The notes under the pieces are model-generated. The model ran no database searches and was not told where the DNA came from. It worked only from the letters and a program-made list of their open reading frames with translations. From contig NZ_KV757597.1 of NCBI RefSeq assembly GCF_001712795.1, forward strand, positions 1 through 47,551: 47,551 bases of DNA, written 5' to 3'. Position numbers and translations under genes: made by a program. Source of the DNA: Nostoc sp. KVJ20 (lineage in GTDB: Bacteria > Cyanobacteriota > Cyanobacteriia > Cyanobacteriales > Nostocaceae). Numbering within the stretch: the first letter of the stretch is position 1; the number at the start of each line of letters is the position of its first letter. Below, one piece after another: positions 26,565 to 33,237 of this stretch.

Positions 26565-27026
26565 ATGAAAGCCATAGTCACAGTAGTTGAAAAAATCTCA
26601 TCTGAAGCTCACATTGATATTCCTGAAGGTTTAGCAGAATTAGGCATTAGACAGCATGTTGTAGACCATTACAACAGTGGACAAATGCTTGCCTTACTGA
26701 ATATCTTCCACGTTGATTTTGAATCTATCAGCGTTCACATTGGTAAAAAACCCCAAATTACTTGGCAAACCGGAAAGTCTTGGAGTTCAAAGCGTCTCTA
26801 TTACTTTTGTAAACTTGGAAGATTTACTTTGACTCTGTTAACTGACACAGAGCAGAACTTAACTCGTACAGAAGTTTACTTTGGGCATCACGAGCAACTT
26901 ATTTATACGTCAGAAAAAGAGATATCCAAAGAATTGGCAACAGTTGAACTCCAAAAGTTCTTAAGTGGATTGGCTGTTGAACTTCAGACTTTAAGCCACA
27001 TTGAATTTAGTGAGGATGAAGTATGA
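26565..27026 (+). CDS. hypothetical protein, about 153 residues
   Basis: An intact frame with ATG 26565 (an in-frame GTG at 26559 is equally possible). Sequence such as MLALLNIFHVDFESISVHIG, GKSWSSKRLYYFCKLGRFTL and EISKELATVELQKFLSGLAV is natural globular protein, mixed alpha/beta. No motif is recognised. Its stop overlaps the next start as ATGA (27023-27026), so the two are translationally coupled within the mobile module. Confidence 0.55.
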   Translation: MKAIVTVVEKISSEAHIDIPEGLAELGIRQHVVDHYNSGQMLALLNIFHVDFESISVHIGKKPQITWQTGKSWSSKRLYYFCKLGRFTLTLLTDTEQNLTRTEVYFGHHEQLIYTSEKEISKELATVELQKFLSGLAVELQTLSHIEFSEDEV

Positions 27027-27332
27027 CTGTTACACCATTATTAGCGCCAGAAATCACCGTCATCGAAACTGTCACCCGACATCCTCTAAACTTTTACGAA
27101 TCTCCATCGTGGTTCACAACGGAACTACTACGGCGCAACAGATAACATCACGATTTCGTGTTTTGTTTGGGACAAACGCACTACACAACAACGAATTATT
27201 ACACGCCCTGCTAATAGAATTGCTGGCTTTTACAAAACCCCAGATAAAGCGATTAGTCCTCAATCCGCTTTATCGATTGTGAGCGAAATCGCCAACAGTG
27301 AAATTAGTACCTACTATCAAAGATATCTTTAA
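27023..27332 (+). pseudogene. small module gene with a frameshift
   Basis: From ATG 27023 (overlapping the previous stop) the frame reads MTVTPLLAPEITVIETVTRH and PLNFYESPSWFTT, then soon stops. Another frame, starting about 27110, reads NYYGATDNITISCFVWDKRT, then QQRIITRPANRIAGFYKTPD and ends ISTYYQRYL at 27332. Together they make one protein of about 100 residues with one frameshift at about 27108-27125. Function unknown. A sequencing error would explain it equally well. Confidence 0.55.
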
Positions 27333-27334
27333 TT

Positions 27335-28021
27335 ATGGGAAGTTTAATTGGGACACTTAAAAAGCACGCACGCCGAATAGGAATATCTTTAGAAGAGTAT
27401 CAATCCCTGGTAAATTCGGGTCAAAAATGGTGCTACAAATGCAGACAATGGAAAAATAAAACTAATTATAGCCAAGATAAAAGCAGGTGGGATGCTTTAA
27501 AAGCAATCTGTAAAAATTGTGACTACCCTAAAAAAGACAACTCTCCAAGTAAGCCCGAAAGAATTGAAAAAGCAAAAACTGGCTTTGCGTGGTGTCGTGG
27601 ATGCAAGGAATGGATTCAAAAAGTTACTAATAGCAAATGGCGAGGGGCTTGTACATCCTGTCTTGCAAGGGAACAGAAGAAAATATACCACGAAAATGAA
27701 GAAACTAGATTTAAAATTGTGCAGCGTGTAAGAGATAGGCGAAAAAAAATAGATCCTATTTCTCTGCATTTAAAAAATGAATTGATGAATATATCTAAGG
27801 GTTTGTGTGTTTATTGTTGTAAAAGCCAAGCTACTGGATTGGATCACGTCATTCCTGTTGTCAAAGGCGGTAAATCAAAAAAAGGAAATCTTGTACCGTG
27901 CTGTCGTCACTGCAACAGTTCAAAAAATCACTCCAATTTAAATGAATGGCTAGCTAAAAACAACATAATCCCTCATGAAGTGTTTTGGATTTTATTTACA
28001 GAGGAGCAAACAAATGAGTAG
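27335..28021 (+). CDS. HNH endonuclease with N-terminal zinc ribbons
   Basis: 228 residues. The C-terminal HNH domain is complete: LCVYCCKSQATGLDHVIPVV then KGGKSKKGNLVPCCRHCNSS and KNHSNLNEWL, i.e. CxxC, DHxxP, N and CxxCN with the final Lys-rich helix. Two zinc knuckles precede it (CYKCRQWKNKTNYSQ ... CKNC, about 33-65; CRGCKEW ... CTSC, about 93-115). Such proteins are typical free-standing mobile-element nucleases. It overlaps the next gene by eight bases (ATGAGTAG), which fits translation as one unit. Confidence 0.85.
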   Translation: MGSLIGTLKKHARRIGISLEEYQSLVNSGQKWCYKCRQWKNKTNYSQDKSRWDALKAICKNCDYPKKDNSPSKPERIEKAKTGFAWCRGCKEWIQKVTNSKWRGACTSCLAREQKKIYHENEETRFKIVQRVRDRRKKIDPISLHLKNELMNISKGLCVYCCKSQATGLDHVIPVVKGGKSKKGNLVPCCRHCNSSKNHSNLNEWLAKNNIIPHEVFWILFTEEQTNE

Positions 28022-28820
28022 TATTACACAAATATCTTGGACTGACCAAACAGATAATATCATCCGTGCAAAAGTTGGCGGTTGGTGGTGTCATAAGAAA
28101 AGCGAGGGTTGTGCAAACTGTTATGCAGAGAAATTAAATCAAAATTCTTTCTTTGGCGGAAACAAGCAACCCTACTCTGGGCAACCACCAGAGCTAGTGT
28201 TAGATACAGAAGCTATTCGGAAATGGGGATTCCAAAGAAAACCTAAGAAGCATTTCGTTTCTTCAATGACTGATGTTTTTGGTGAGTGGGTTCCGCGTTT
28301 TTGGCAACATGAAATGCTGGACGGAATGTTCGTTGCACCCAATCAAATATTTCAGATTCTCACTAAACGCCCAGAAATCATGCTGTCATCTATGGATGAA
28401 TGGCTTTCTTGTCATGGACTAGACAAGCTACCTTTAAATATTTGGCCAGGAACTTCGATTGAGAATCGCCGCACTTTAGAAGAACGTAGTCAATTTCTTG
28501 CTCAAATTCCGGCTTTAATTCGGTTCTGGTCAGTTGAACCATTACTAGAAGATTTGGGTGATATTACTCACTATTTGAATGATGCTCAGTTAGTCATTGT
28601 TGGTGGTGAATCTGGCCCAAATTCCAGACCATGCCACATTGAATGGATTAATTCAATTGTCCAACAATGTCACGCAGTTAAAACACCTGTGTTTGTGAAG
28701 CAGTTGGGGGCGAATGCAATATTTGGGGGACAGCGATTCAAAACCCGTGACAAAAAAGGGGGAAAAATTGAAGAGTTTCCTCTTCATCTGCAAGTTAGAC
28801 AATTTCCGTTTGATGCGTGA
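28014..28820 (+). CDS. phage Gp37/Gp68 family protein (DUF5131)
   Basis: 268 residues starting at ATG 28014, with GAGGAG upstream. The family signature is clear: ITQISWTDQTDNIIRAKVGG, then EGCANCYAEKLNQNSF, with three cysteines near the start (C46, C52, C55 in WWCHKKSEGCANC), FVSSMTDVFGEWVP, QILTKRPEIM, NIWPGTSIENRRTLEERSQF, FWSVEPLLEDLG and VIVGGESGPNSRPCHIEWIN, and the closing FVKQLGA. PF07505 proteins are frequent in phages and mobile elements and have a radical-SAM-like fold; the reaction is unknown. Coupled to the HNH gene upstream. Confidence 0.9.
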   Translation: MSSITQISWTDQTDNIIRAKVGGWWCHKKSEGCANCYAEKLNQNSFFGGNKQPYSGQPPELVLDTEAIRKWGFQRKPKKHFVSSMTDVFGEWVPRFWQHEMLDGMFVAPNQIFQILTKRPEIMLSSMDEWLSCHGLDKLPLNIWPGTSIENRRTLEERSQFLAQIPALIRFWSVEPLLEDLGDITHYLNDAQLVIVGGESGPNSRPCHIEWINSIVQQCHAVKTPVFVKQLGANAIFGGQRFKTRDKKGGKIEEFPLHLQVRQFPFDA

Positions 28821-28831
28821 ATAAAGCAAAA

Positions 28832-28857
28832 CCCCCGCCTGTAGCGCAGTGCGGGGG
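28832..28857 (+). terminator. GC-rich stem-loop, terminator-like
   Basis: CCCCCGC (28832-28838) pairs with GCGGGGG (28851-28857) across a 12-nt loop, 11 bp after the Gp37/Gp68 stop. No U-run follows directly, so it may attenuate rather than stop transcription before the replication genes. Confidence 0.5.
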
Positions 28858-28939
28858 AAGAATAAACTCACAATTTTTGAGGAATGGAGAATATAACCAT
28901 GATTCTAGCAGAAAACATGATGAAAGGAGGTCTAGAAAG

Positions 28940-30424
28940 ATGAATTGGCTCTCTGACCAAAACAGTTTTCTAGCCTGGGAATCGCGTTCTAGGGACACGA
29001 TAGAAGTCAAACGTTGTTATGTAGACGTGGCTGGCGGTGACTTAATCGCTGGAATTTTACTTAGTCAGATCATTTACTGGCATTTACCGGATCATGAAGG
29101 GCAACCCCGACTCAGAATTGAACGTGAGGGGCACAAGTGGCTGGCTAAAAAGCGTGATGATTGGTGGAAAGAGTGCAGAATTACACCCAAGCAATTTGAT
29201 ACAGCTATCAAGTTATTAGAGTCCAAAAATCTAATTGTGACTGCGCTTTACAAATTTGCTAATAGTCCAACTAAACATATCCGAATCGACTGGGAGAATT
29301 TTCTTGAACTACTAAATCTTGTAGTTCAAACTCCATCATTAGCTCCTGAACATATCAAAACACAAGTAGCTTCTGGTTCTGACGAAAAAGTGAATTTCCG
29401 AAAAGGTGAAAATGGAATTGCCGAAAAGGTGAAAATGGAATTTCCGAAAAGGTTAAATTCCAATTGCCGAAAAGGTGAAAATGATCTAATAGATACAGAG
29501 ATTACTTCAAAGATTACTTCAGAGATTACACACAATGCGCCCCTGGCTTCGCCACCCGCGCCCCCCACCCAAGAGAGTGTGTGTGAAAAAGAAGAACTTG
29601 ATTTAACAACGGAAGAAATTGAACTTGAAAAACCAATTCCAGAAAAACCAAGTTTAGAAGAATCAACCCCACAACAACGCGCTTCGTTGTCAAAAAATTC
29701 CGAGTCTTTGCAACAAACCGATAACCCCTCAAGTGGATCAACTATTGCGGCAGGGTCATTCGAGAAACGCGAACAAGCGAATAAGCCGCAACTAACCTTT
29801 CCCTACAAGACAGCGCAGAACGTAAAAGAACTGATTGATGCTTGGCTAACAGACCCGACTGCTATGAGTGATGATTCTCTACCACTGCTTGTCAGAGAAA
29901 CAATCAAGTGGAATTGCTGGGTTTTACCTTGGCGCAATGGAGAACGAAAGCTGAATAACCTCTACCAGAACTTCAACCCGATAGTCGTGGACTTCTTGGC
30001 TGCTGAGTTAGCCACGAAATCGAAACGCTCCGCACAACAGGAAATAGATCATGCGATCGCAGTCATGAATACCTGGGAGAAAACCAAGGGTGGTTGGACG
30101 AACCTGATGCAGCGCTATCAGCAAGCATTGCAAACACACAAACAGCCCATTGCTGGCACGCAAATCAACGCTTCAACTCAGACACCGGACAATACCACCG
30201 CTACCACGCTCGAAGATGCGTTGGCACAAGACCATAAGCGCCGTCAGCAAGAACAATCCATTCGGGTTCCATCCAATGGCTATCAAAACAGCCCACAAAT
30301 GCTGGAGCTAAAGGCAAAACTTCAAGCCGCAGCTTCTTCTGCAAAAGTTCCGAGCAACAACAGACAATCTTCCACAAATTTGCGAGAAGTTGAAGCGCAG
30401 TTAAAATTAGCACTAAGAGCATAA
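28940..30424 (+). CDS. replication-initiator-like protein with intragenic iterons
   Basis: 494 residues from ATG 28940, preceded by a strong AAAGGAGG site. The N-terminal 115 residues form a winged-helix of the phage replication type: AGGDLIAGILLSQIIYWHLP, HKWLAKKRDDWWKECRITPK and KQFDTAIKLLESKNLIVTAL. Residues about 150-185 are encoded by 23-bp DNA repeats and read FRKGEN, AEKVKMEF and PKRLNSNC in three different frames. A low-complexity Pro/Glu/Ser linker follows. The C-terminal domain includes LPLLVRETIKWNCWVLPWRN and MNTWEKTKGGWTNLMQRYQQ. It is followed after two bases by a DnaB-type helicase gene, the initiator-then-helicase order seen in phages and plasmids. Confidence 0.65.
   Translation: MNWLSDQNSFLAWESRSRDTIEVKRCYVDVAGGDLIAGILLSQIIYWHLPDHEGQPRLRIEREGHKWLAKKRDDWWKECRITPKQFDTAIKLLESKNLIVTALYKFANSPTKHIRIDWENFLELLNLVVQTPSLAPEHIKTQVASGSDEKVNFRKGENGIAEKVKMEFPKRLNSNCRKGENDLIDTEITSKITSEITHNAPLASPPAPPTQESVCEKEELDLTTEEIELEKPIPEKPSLEESTPQQRASLSKNSESLQQTDNPSSGSTIAAGSFEKREQANKPQLTFPYKTAQNVKELIDAWLTDPTAMSDDSLPLLVRETIKWNCWVLPWRNGERKLNNLYQNFNPIVVDFLAAELATKSKRSAQQEIDHAIAVMNTWEKTKGGWTNLMQRYQQALQTHKQPIAGTQINASTQTPDNTTATTLEDALAQDHKRRQQEQSIRVPSNGYQNSPQMLELKAKLQAAASSAKVPSNNRQSSTNLREVEAQLKLALRA
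29398..29483 (+). repeat. four 23-bp direct repeats (iteron-like) inside the initiator gene
   Basis: Units start at 29398, 29421, 29444 and 29467, each beginning CCGAAAAGG(T)GAAAATGG or a close variant (third copy GGTTAAATTC; last copy cut after ATG). A weaker half copy (ACGAAAAAGTGAATTT) lies at 29382-29397. The 23-bp period is not a multiple of three, so the encoded peptide changes frame from unit to unit, which argues for a DNA-level function. Confidence 0.85.
29499..29534 (+). repeat. three 12-bp AT-rich direct repeats next to the iterons
   Basis: AGATTACTTCAA, AGATTACTTCAG and AGATTACACACA follow one another from 29499. They start 16 bp after the last iteron and could be the unwinding element of an origin, although a 12-bp period is also compatible with protein-level repetition (ITSKITSEITHN). 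Confidence 0.6.
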
Positions 30425-30426
30425 TT

Positions 30427-31776
30427 ATGCACTCTAATCAAGACAACGTAATTCCTTTTGGCTCTAACTATCCAGTTTCAGGTCTGCCTCCACAAAACAT
30501 TGAGGCTGAAGAAGCTATTTTAGGCGGAATTATGCTTGACCCAGAAGCGATGACTAGAATCAGCGATCGCTTAGTGACCCAAGCCTTTTACATCAGCGCC
30601 CACAAAGATATTTATCAAGCCGCAGTCCAACTTCATGCTACATACCAACCCACAGATTTACTTTCTGTCACCGCATGGTTGGCTGACCACAATTTGCTCA
30701 ATCGCATTGGTGGCAGAAATAAGCTAGCGACTTTGGTAGACCGCACTGTGTCCGCCGTTAACATCGATGCTTTGGCTGATTTGGTAATGGAGAAATATCG
30801 ACGGCGGCAGCTAATCAAAGTGGGCAATGAAATTGTCCATCTCGGTTACGAAACAGAAACTGAACTACCACTTGTCCTTGGGCAAGCTGAGGCGAAAGTT
30901 TTCACCGTTACCCAAAATCAAAGCGATGAACGCTGCAAGGTTTTCTCAGCGCAAGATATGGGCATTGAACTTTTTCAAAAGCTGGAGATGGGGAATATGG
31001 CAGGCGACAAAGTTGGTTGGTACGACCTCGAAAATATCACTGGGGGGATTTATCCCAGCAGCTTGGTAGTAGTAGCAGCTGAATCCCACATGGGTAAAAC
31101 CCACTTCATGATTTCTTACGCTTACGAAATCATGACCAAACTTGGAAAACCAGTTCTGTACGTAACTCCAGAAATGGACAAGAATCAACTTAATGCCCGA
31201 ATGCTAGCCCGAATCACAGGCGTAGACGCTTCTATGATTCAAACCAATACTCAATGTTACTGGGAGCAAATAGCACAAGGCATAGGACAGATGGTGGAGT
31301 TGCCTTGGAAAGTTTACGAGCATTCTTCCCCTACAACCACAATGATTGCTTCTGCTGTGCGCCGTGCTATTGCCGAATTTGGTGGTTCTATTGGTGCTGT
31401 GTTTATTGACTACTTGCAGCAGATTCCTCTGGAATCCGGCGGAAACATGGCTTTTGAAGTCGGCAAGATTACCCGTCAGATTCGGGATATTGCCAAGTCT
31501 CATAAAATCCCTGTTTTCTTGGGCTGTCAAATCAATCGGGGCAATCAAACAACGGCTGATAAACGCCCCAATCGTCATTTACTCCGCAACTCTGGTGAAA
31601 TCTTTGAGGTTTGTGACCAGTTAATTATGCTTTACCGCGATGCTGTCTACACAAAAGACCCAAGCGATCGCACTATCGAGTTAATTGTTGAGAAAAACCG
31701 CCTTTACGGTAAGCTCGGCACTGCGACGATGTTGTGCGATTTATCTACATCGAAATTTTTGAACTTGGCGAGGTGA
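30427..31776 (+). CDS. DnaB-type replicative helicase
   Basis: 449 residues. The N-terminal DnaB domain is clear (PPQNIEAEEAILGGIMLDPE ... ISAHKDIYQAAVQLH ... GRNKLATLVDRTVSAVNIDA). The RecA-like core has Walker A AESHMGKTHF at about 220 (Ser-His where ARPSMGKT is usual), the LYVTPEMDKNQLNARMLARI strand, Walker B IGAVFIDYLQQIPL, VFLGCQINRGNQTT and RHLLRNSGEIFEVCDQLIML. It unwinds DNA at a replication fork as a hexamer. It is shorter and more diverged than a chromosomal DnaB, fitting a mobile-element copy. It follows the initiator-like gene with only two bases between, so one transcript is likely. Confidence 0.9.
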   Translation: MHSNQDNVIPFGSNYPVSGLPPQNIEAEEAILGGIMLDPEAMTRISDRLVTQAFYISAHKDIYQAAVQLHATYQPTDLLSVTAWLADHNLLNRIGGRNKLATLVDRTVSAVNIDALADLVMEKYRRRQLIKVGNEIVHLGYETETELPLVLGQAEAKVFTVTQNQSDERCKVFSAQDMGIELFQKLEMGNMAGDKVGWYDLENITGGIYPSSLVVVAAESHMGKTHFMISYAYEIMTKLGKPVLYVTPEMDKNQLNARMLARITGVDASMIQTNTQCYWEQIAQGIGQMVELPWKVYEHSSPTTTMIASAVRRAIAEFGGSIGAVFIDYLQQIPLESGGNMAFEVGKITRQIRDIAKSHKIPVFLGCQINRGNQTTADKRPNRHLLRNSGEIFEVCDQLIMLYRDAVYTKDPSDRTIELIVEKNRLYGKLGTATMLCDLSTSKFLNLAR

Positions 31777-31791
31777 AGGCGATGGAGTTAA

Positions 31792-32112
31792 TTAATTGGG
31801 TGTACTGCTGCCGCCGTTGCGATCGCGTAAATACTCCCAAATTCTGCGGATTTCCTCTTGAAAGACTTGGCGATCGCGTTCGGCATCACGTTGGGCAACA
31901 CGTAGTCCTTCTTGATGTAAACGGGCTATCTCACTTAATTCTCTCACTGTACGCTCTAGTCGGGCGACAGTTTGTGAGTTACCCCGTGTCTCCCTTCGAT
32001 TGGCATCTTGTATTGTACGGAGTAAATCTAGCTGGTCGCCCACTTCTTCTAAGCGAGTGTCAATATCGTCTAGTCTGACGTTGATATCTTCTGGTTCAAG
32101 AGAAGAAGTCAT
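31792..32112 (-). CDS. coiled-coil protein, 106 residues
   Basis: ATG 32112 is preferred (AGAGGTG lies upstream); a GTG at 32124 would add four residues. The protein is one long heptad-repeat helix: VRLDDIDTRLEEVGDQLDLL, RTIQDANRRETRGNSQTVAR and ERDRQVFQEEIRRIWEYLRD, ending GGSSTPN. No transmembrane segment. Similar short coiled coils are common in Nostocales and their role is unknown. It is antisense to the flow of the replication genes and its 3' end lies 15 bp from the helicase stop. Confidence 0.75.
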   Translation of the reverse strand: MTSSLEPEDINVRLDDIDTRLEEVGDQLDLLRTIQDANRRETRGNSQTVARLERTVRELSEIARLHQEGLRVAQRDAERDRQVFQEEIRRIWEYLRDRNGGSSTPN

Positions 32113-32179
32113 GATGGGATTCACCTCTGTTTACTTTCCATAATGCCACAAAGATCATTTCCCCAACTTTTTAGAACCC

Positions 32180-32572
32180 ATGAAAGCGCTATCTGTTCGT
32201 CAGCCTTGGGCATGGGCAATTATTTATGCTCTCAAGGATATTGAAAACCGTGGCTGGCCTATTCATTATCGCGGTGACATTCTGATTCACGCTGCAAAAA
32301 CCTGCACCAAAAAAGAGTACCAGGTAGCGAGAGAATTTTGTCAAAGCATGGGGGTAGTAATCCCAGAGTTAATCTCTCTACGTCGCGGTCAAGTTATTGG
32401 CATTGTCACAATAGTTGACTGCAAGTTTTCACAAGTTGCGTCTGGTTGGGGGATGGCTGGGCAATACCATTGGAAGCTGGAGAATCCGCGAGAAATCACA
32501 CCAATTCCTTACATTGGTCAACTGGGGATTTTTGAAGTACCGGATGATTTGGTCATGGAGGTGGCTGCATGA
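32180..32572 (+). CDS. ASCH domain protein
   Basis: 130 residues. The ASCH signature is at the start: MKALSVRQPWAWAIIYALKD then IENRGWPIHYRGDILIHAAK, followed by the barrel strands GQVIGIVTIVDCKFSQV and YHWKLENPREITPIPYIGQL. ASCH domains are PUA-like beta barrels thought to bind RNA or modified nucleotides; some cleave N4-acetylcytidine. Its stop overlaps the methyltransferase start (ATGA, 32569-32572). A pairing of ASCH with a C5 methyltransferase fits a role in modified-base handling in a phage-like module. Confidence 0.85.
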   Translation: MKALSVRQPWAWAIIYALKDIENRGWPIHYRGDILIHAAKTCTKKEYQVAREFCQSMGVVIPELISLRRGQVIGIVTIVDCKFSQVASGWGMAGQYHWKLENPREITPIPYIGQLGIFEVPDDLVMEVAA

Positions 32573-33051
32573 CTAAAACAGTTCCCATGATTCGCACACT
32601 ACAACACCTTGGGGCAACCAGGGAAGATATTATCGCCTTTATCAAAAAAGCGAAAACCAAAAAGACATCGCCAAAATTAGATGTCTGCAAAAATTTTGAT
32701 AACACAAAATTAAAACCAGTTCTTCCAGATGATGCACTGATCGCTGTAATACTTTTCGCGGGTGGCGGCGGGATTGAAGCTGGAATGGTTGAAGCTGGTA
32801 TTCGCCCAGTTATTGCAGTAGAGTTTGACCCAACTAAACCAGAACTAAGTCGGGCGATAGCCTTTACCCATCACCACAACTTCAGCGAATACGGCTGTAG
32901 AATAATCCAACTAACAGTTCAAGAAGTAGCACAGTCAGGATTTCTAGGTTTTCCACGAAGACCCGATTACCTCCATGCCTCCCCGGTGTGCGCCAACGTA
33001 AGCCTTGCCCATACAGCTAAAGCGGGCAAGGGTATTGAAACAGCTGATTAG
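32569..33051 (+). CDS. C5-cytosine DNA methyltransferase, N-terminal part only (truncated)
   Basis: 160 residues. After a 60-residue basic leader come motif I AVILFAGGGGIEAGMVEAGI (S-adenosylmethionine binding), PVIAVEFDPTKPELSRAI (motif II acidic residue) and motif IV HASPVCANVS, where the catalytic Cys is preceded by Val instead of the usual Pro. The frame stops soon after (GKGIETAD). Motifs VI, VIII and X and the target-recognition domain, normally another 150-250 residues, are absent. The following 186 bp before the giant kinase are not methyltransferase-like. It is therefore a 3'-truncated and presumably inactive gene at the edge of the mobile module. Confidence 0.8.
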   Translation: MTKTVPMIRTLQHLGATREDIIAFIKKAKTKKTSPKLDVCKNFDNTKLKPVLPDDALIAVILFAGGGGIEAGMVEAGIRPVIAVEFDPTKPELSRAIAFTHHHNFSEYGCRIIQLTVQEVAQSGFLGFPRRPDYLHASPVCANVSLAHTAKAGKGIETAD

Positions 33052-33237
33052 ACTATTACGTAGAAAAGCGAGCTGCACACGCTGTATGAAAAAGTTTATA
33101 GCCATTGCGTACTGATAAAGATTAATGAGGCTAATTTTTCCTTAATTAGCATTTGAAGAGTTAACTTGGCTTCAATTCTGGGAACTATCATAGGAGCTAC
33201 CAAAATCTATTAGAAAACAACATTCAGACAAGTATTA

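Noticed and set aside
27001..27282. A 93-codon plus-strand frame overlapping the end of the 26565 gene
   Set aside because: The coupled ATG at 27023 in another frame, with its natural protein sequence, is the better reading; the 93-codon frame is an accidental third frame.
29398..29534. CRISPR array
   Set aside because: The 23-bp units are contiguous without spacers and lie inside a coding frame; they fit iterons, not CRISPR repeats.
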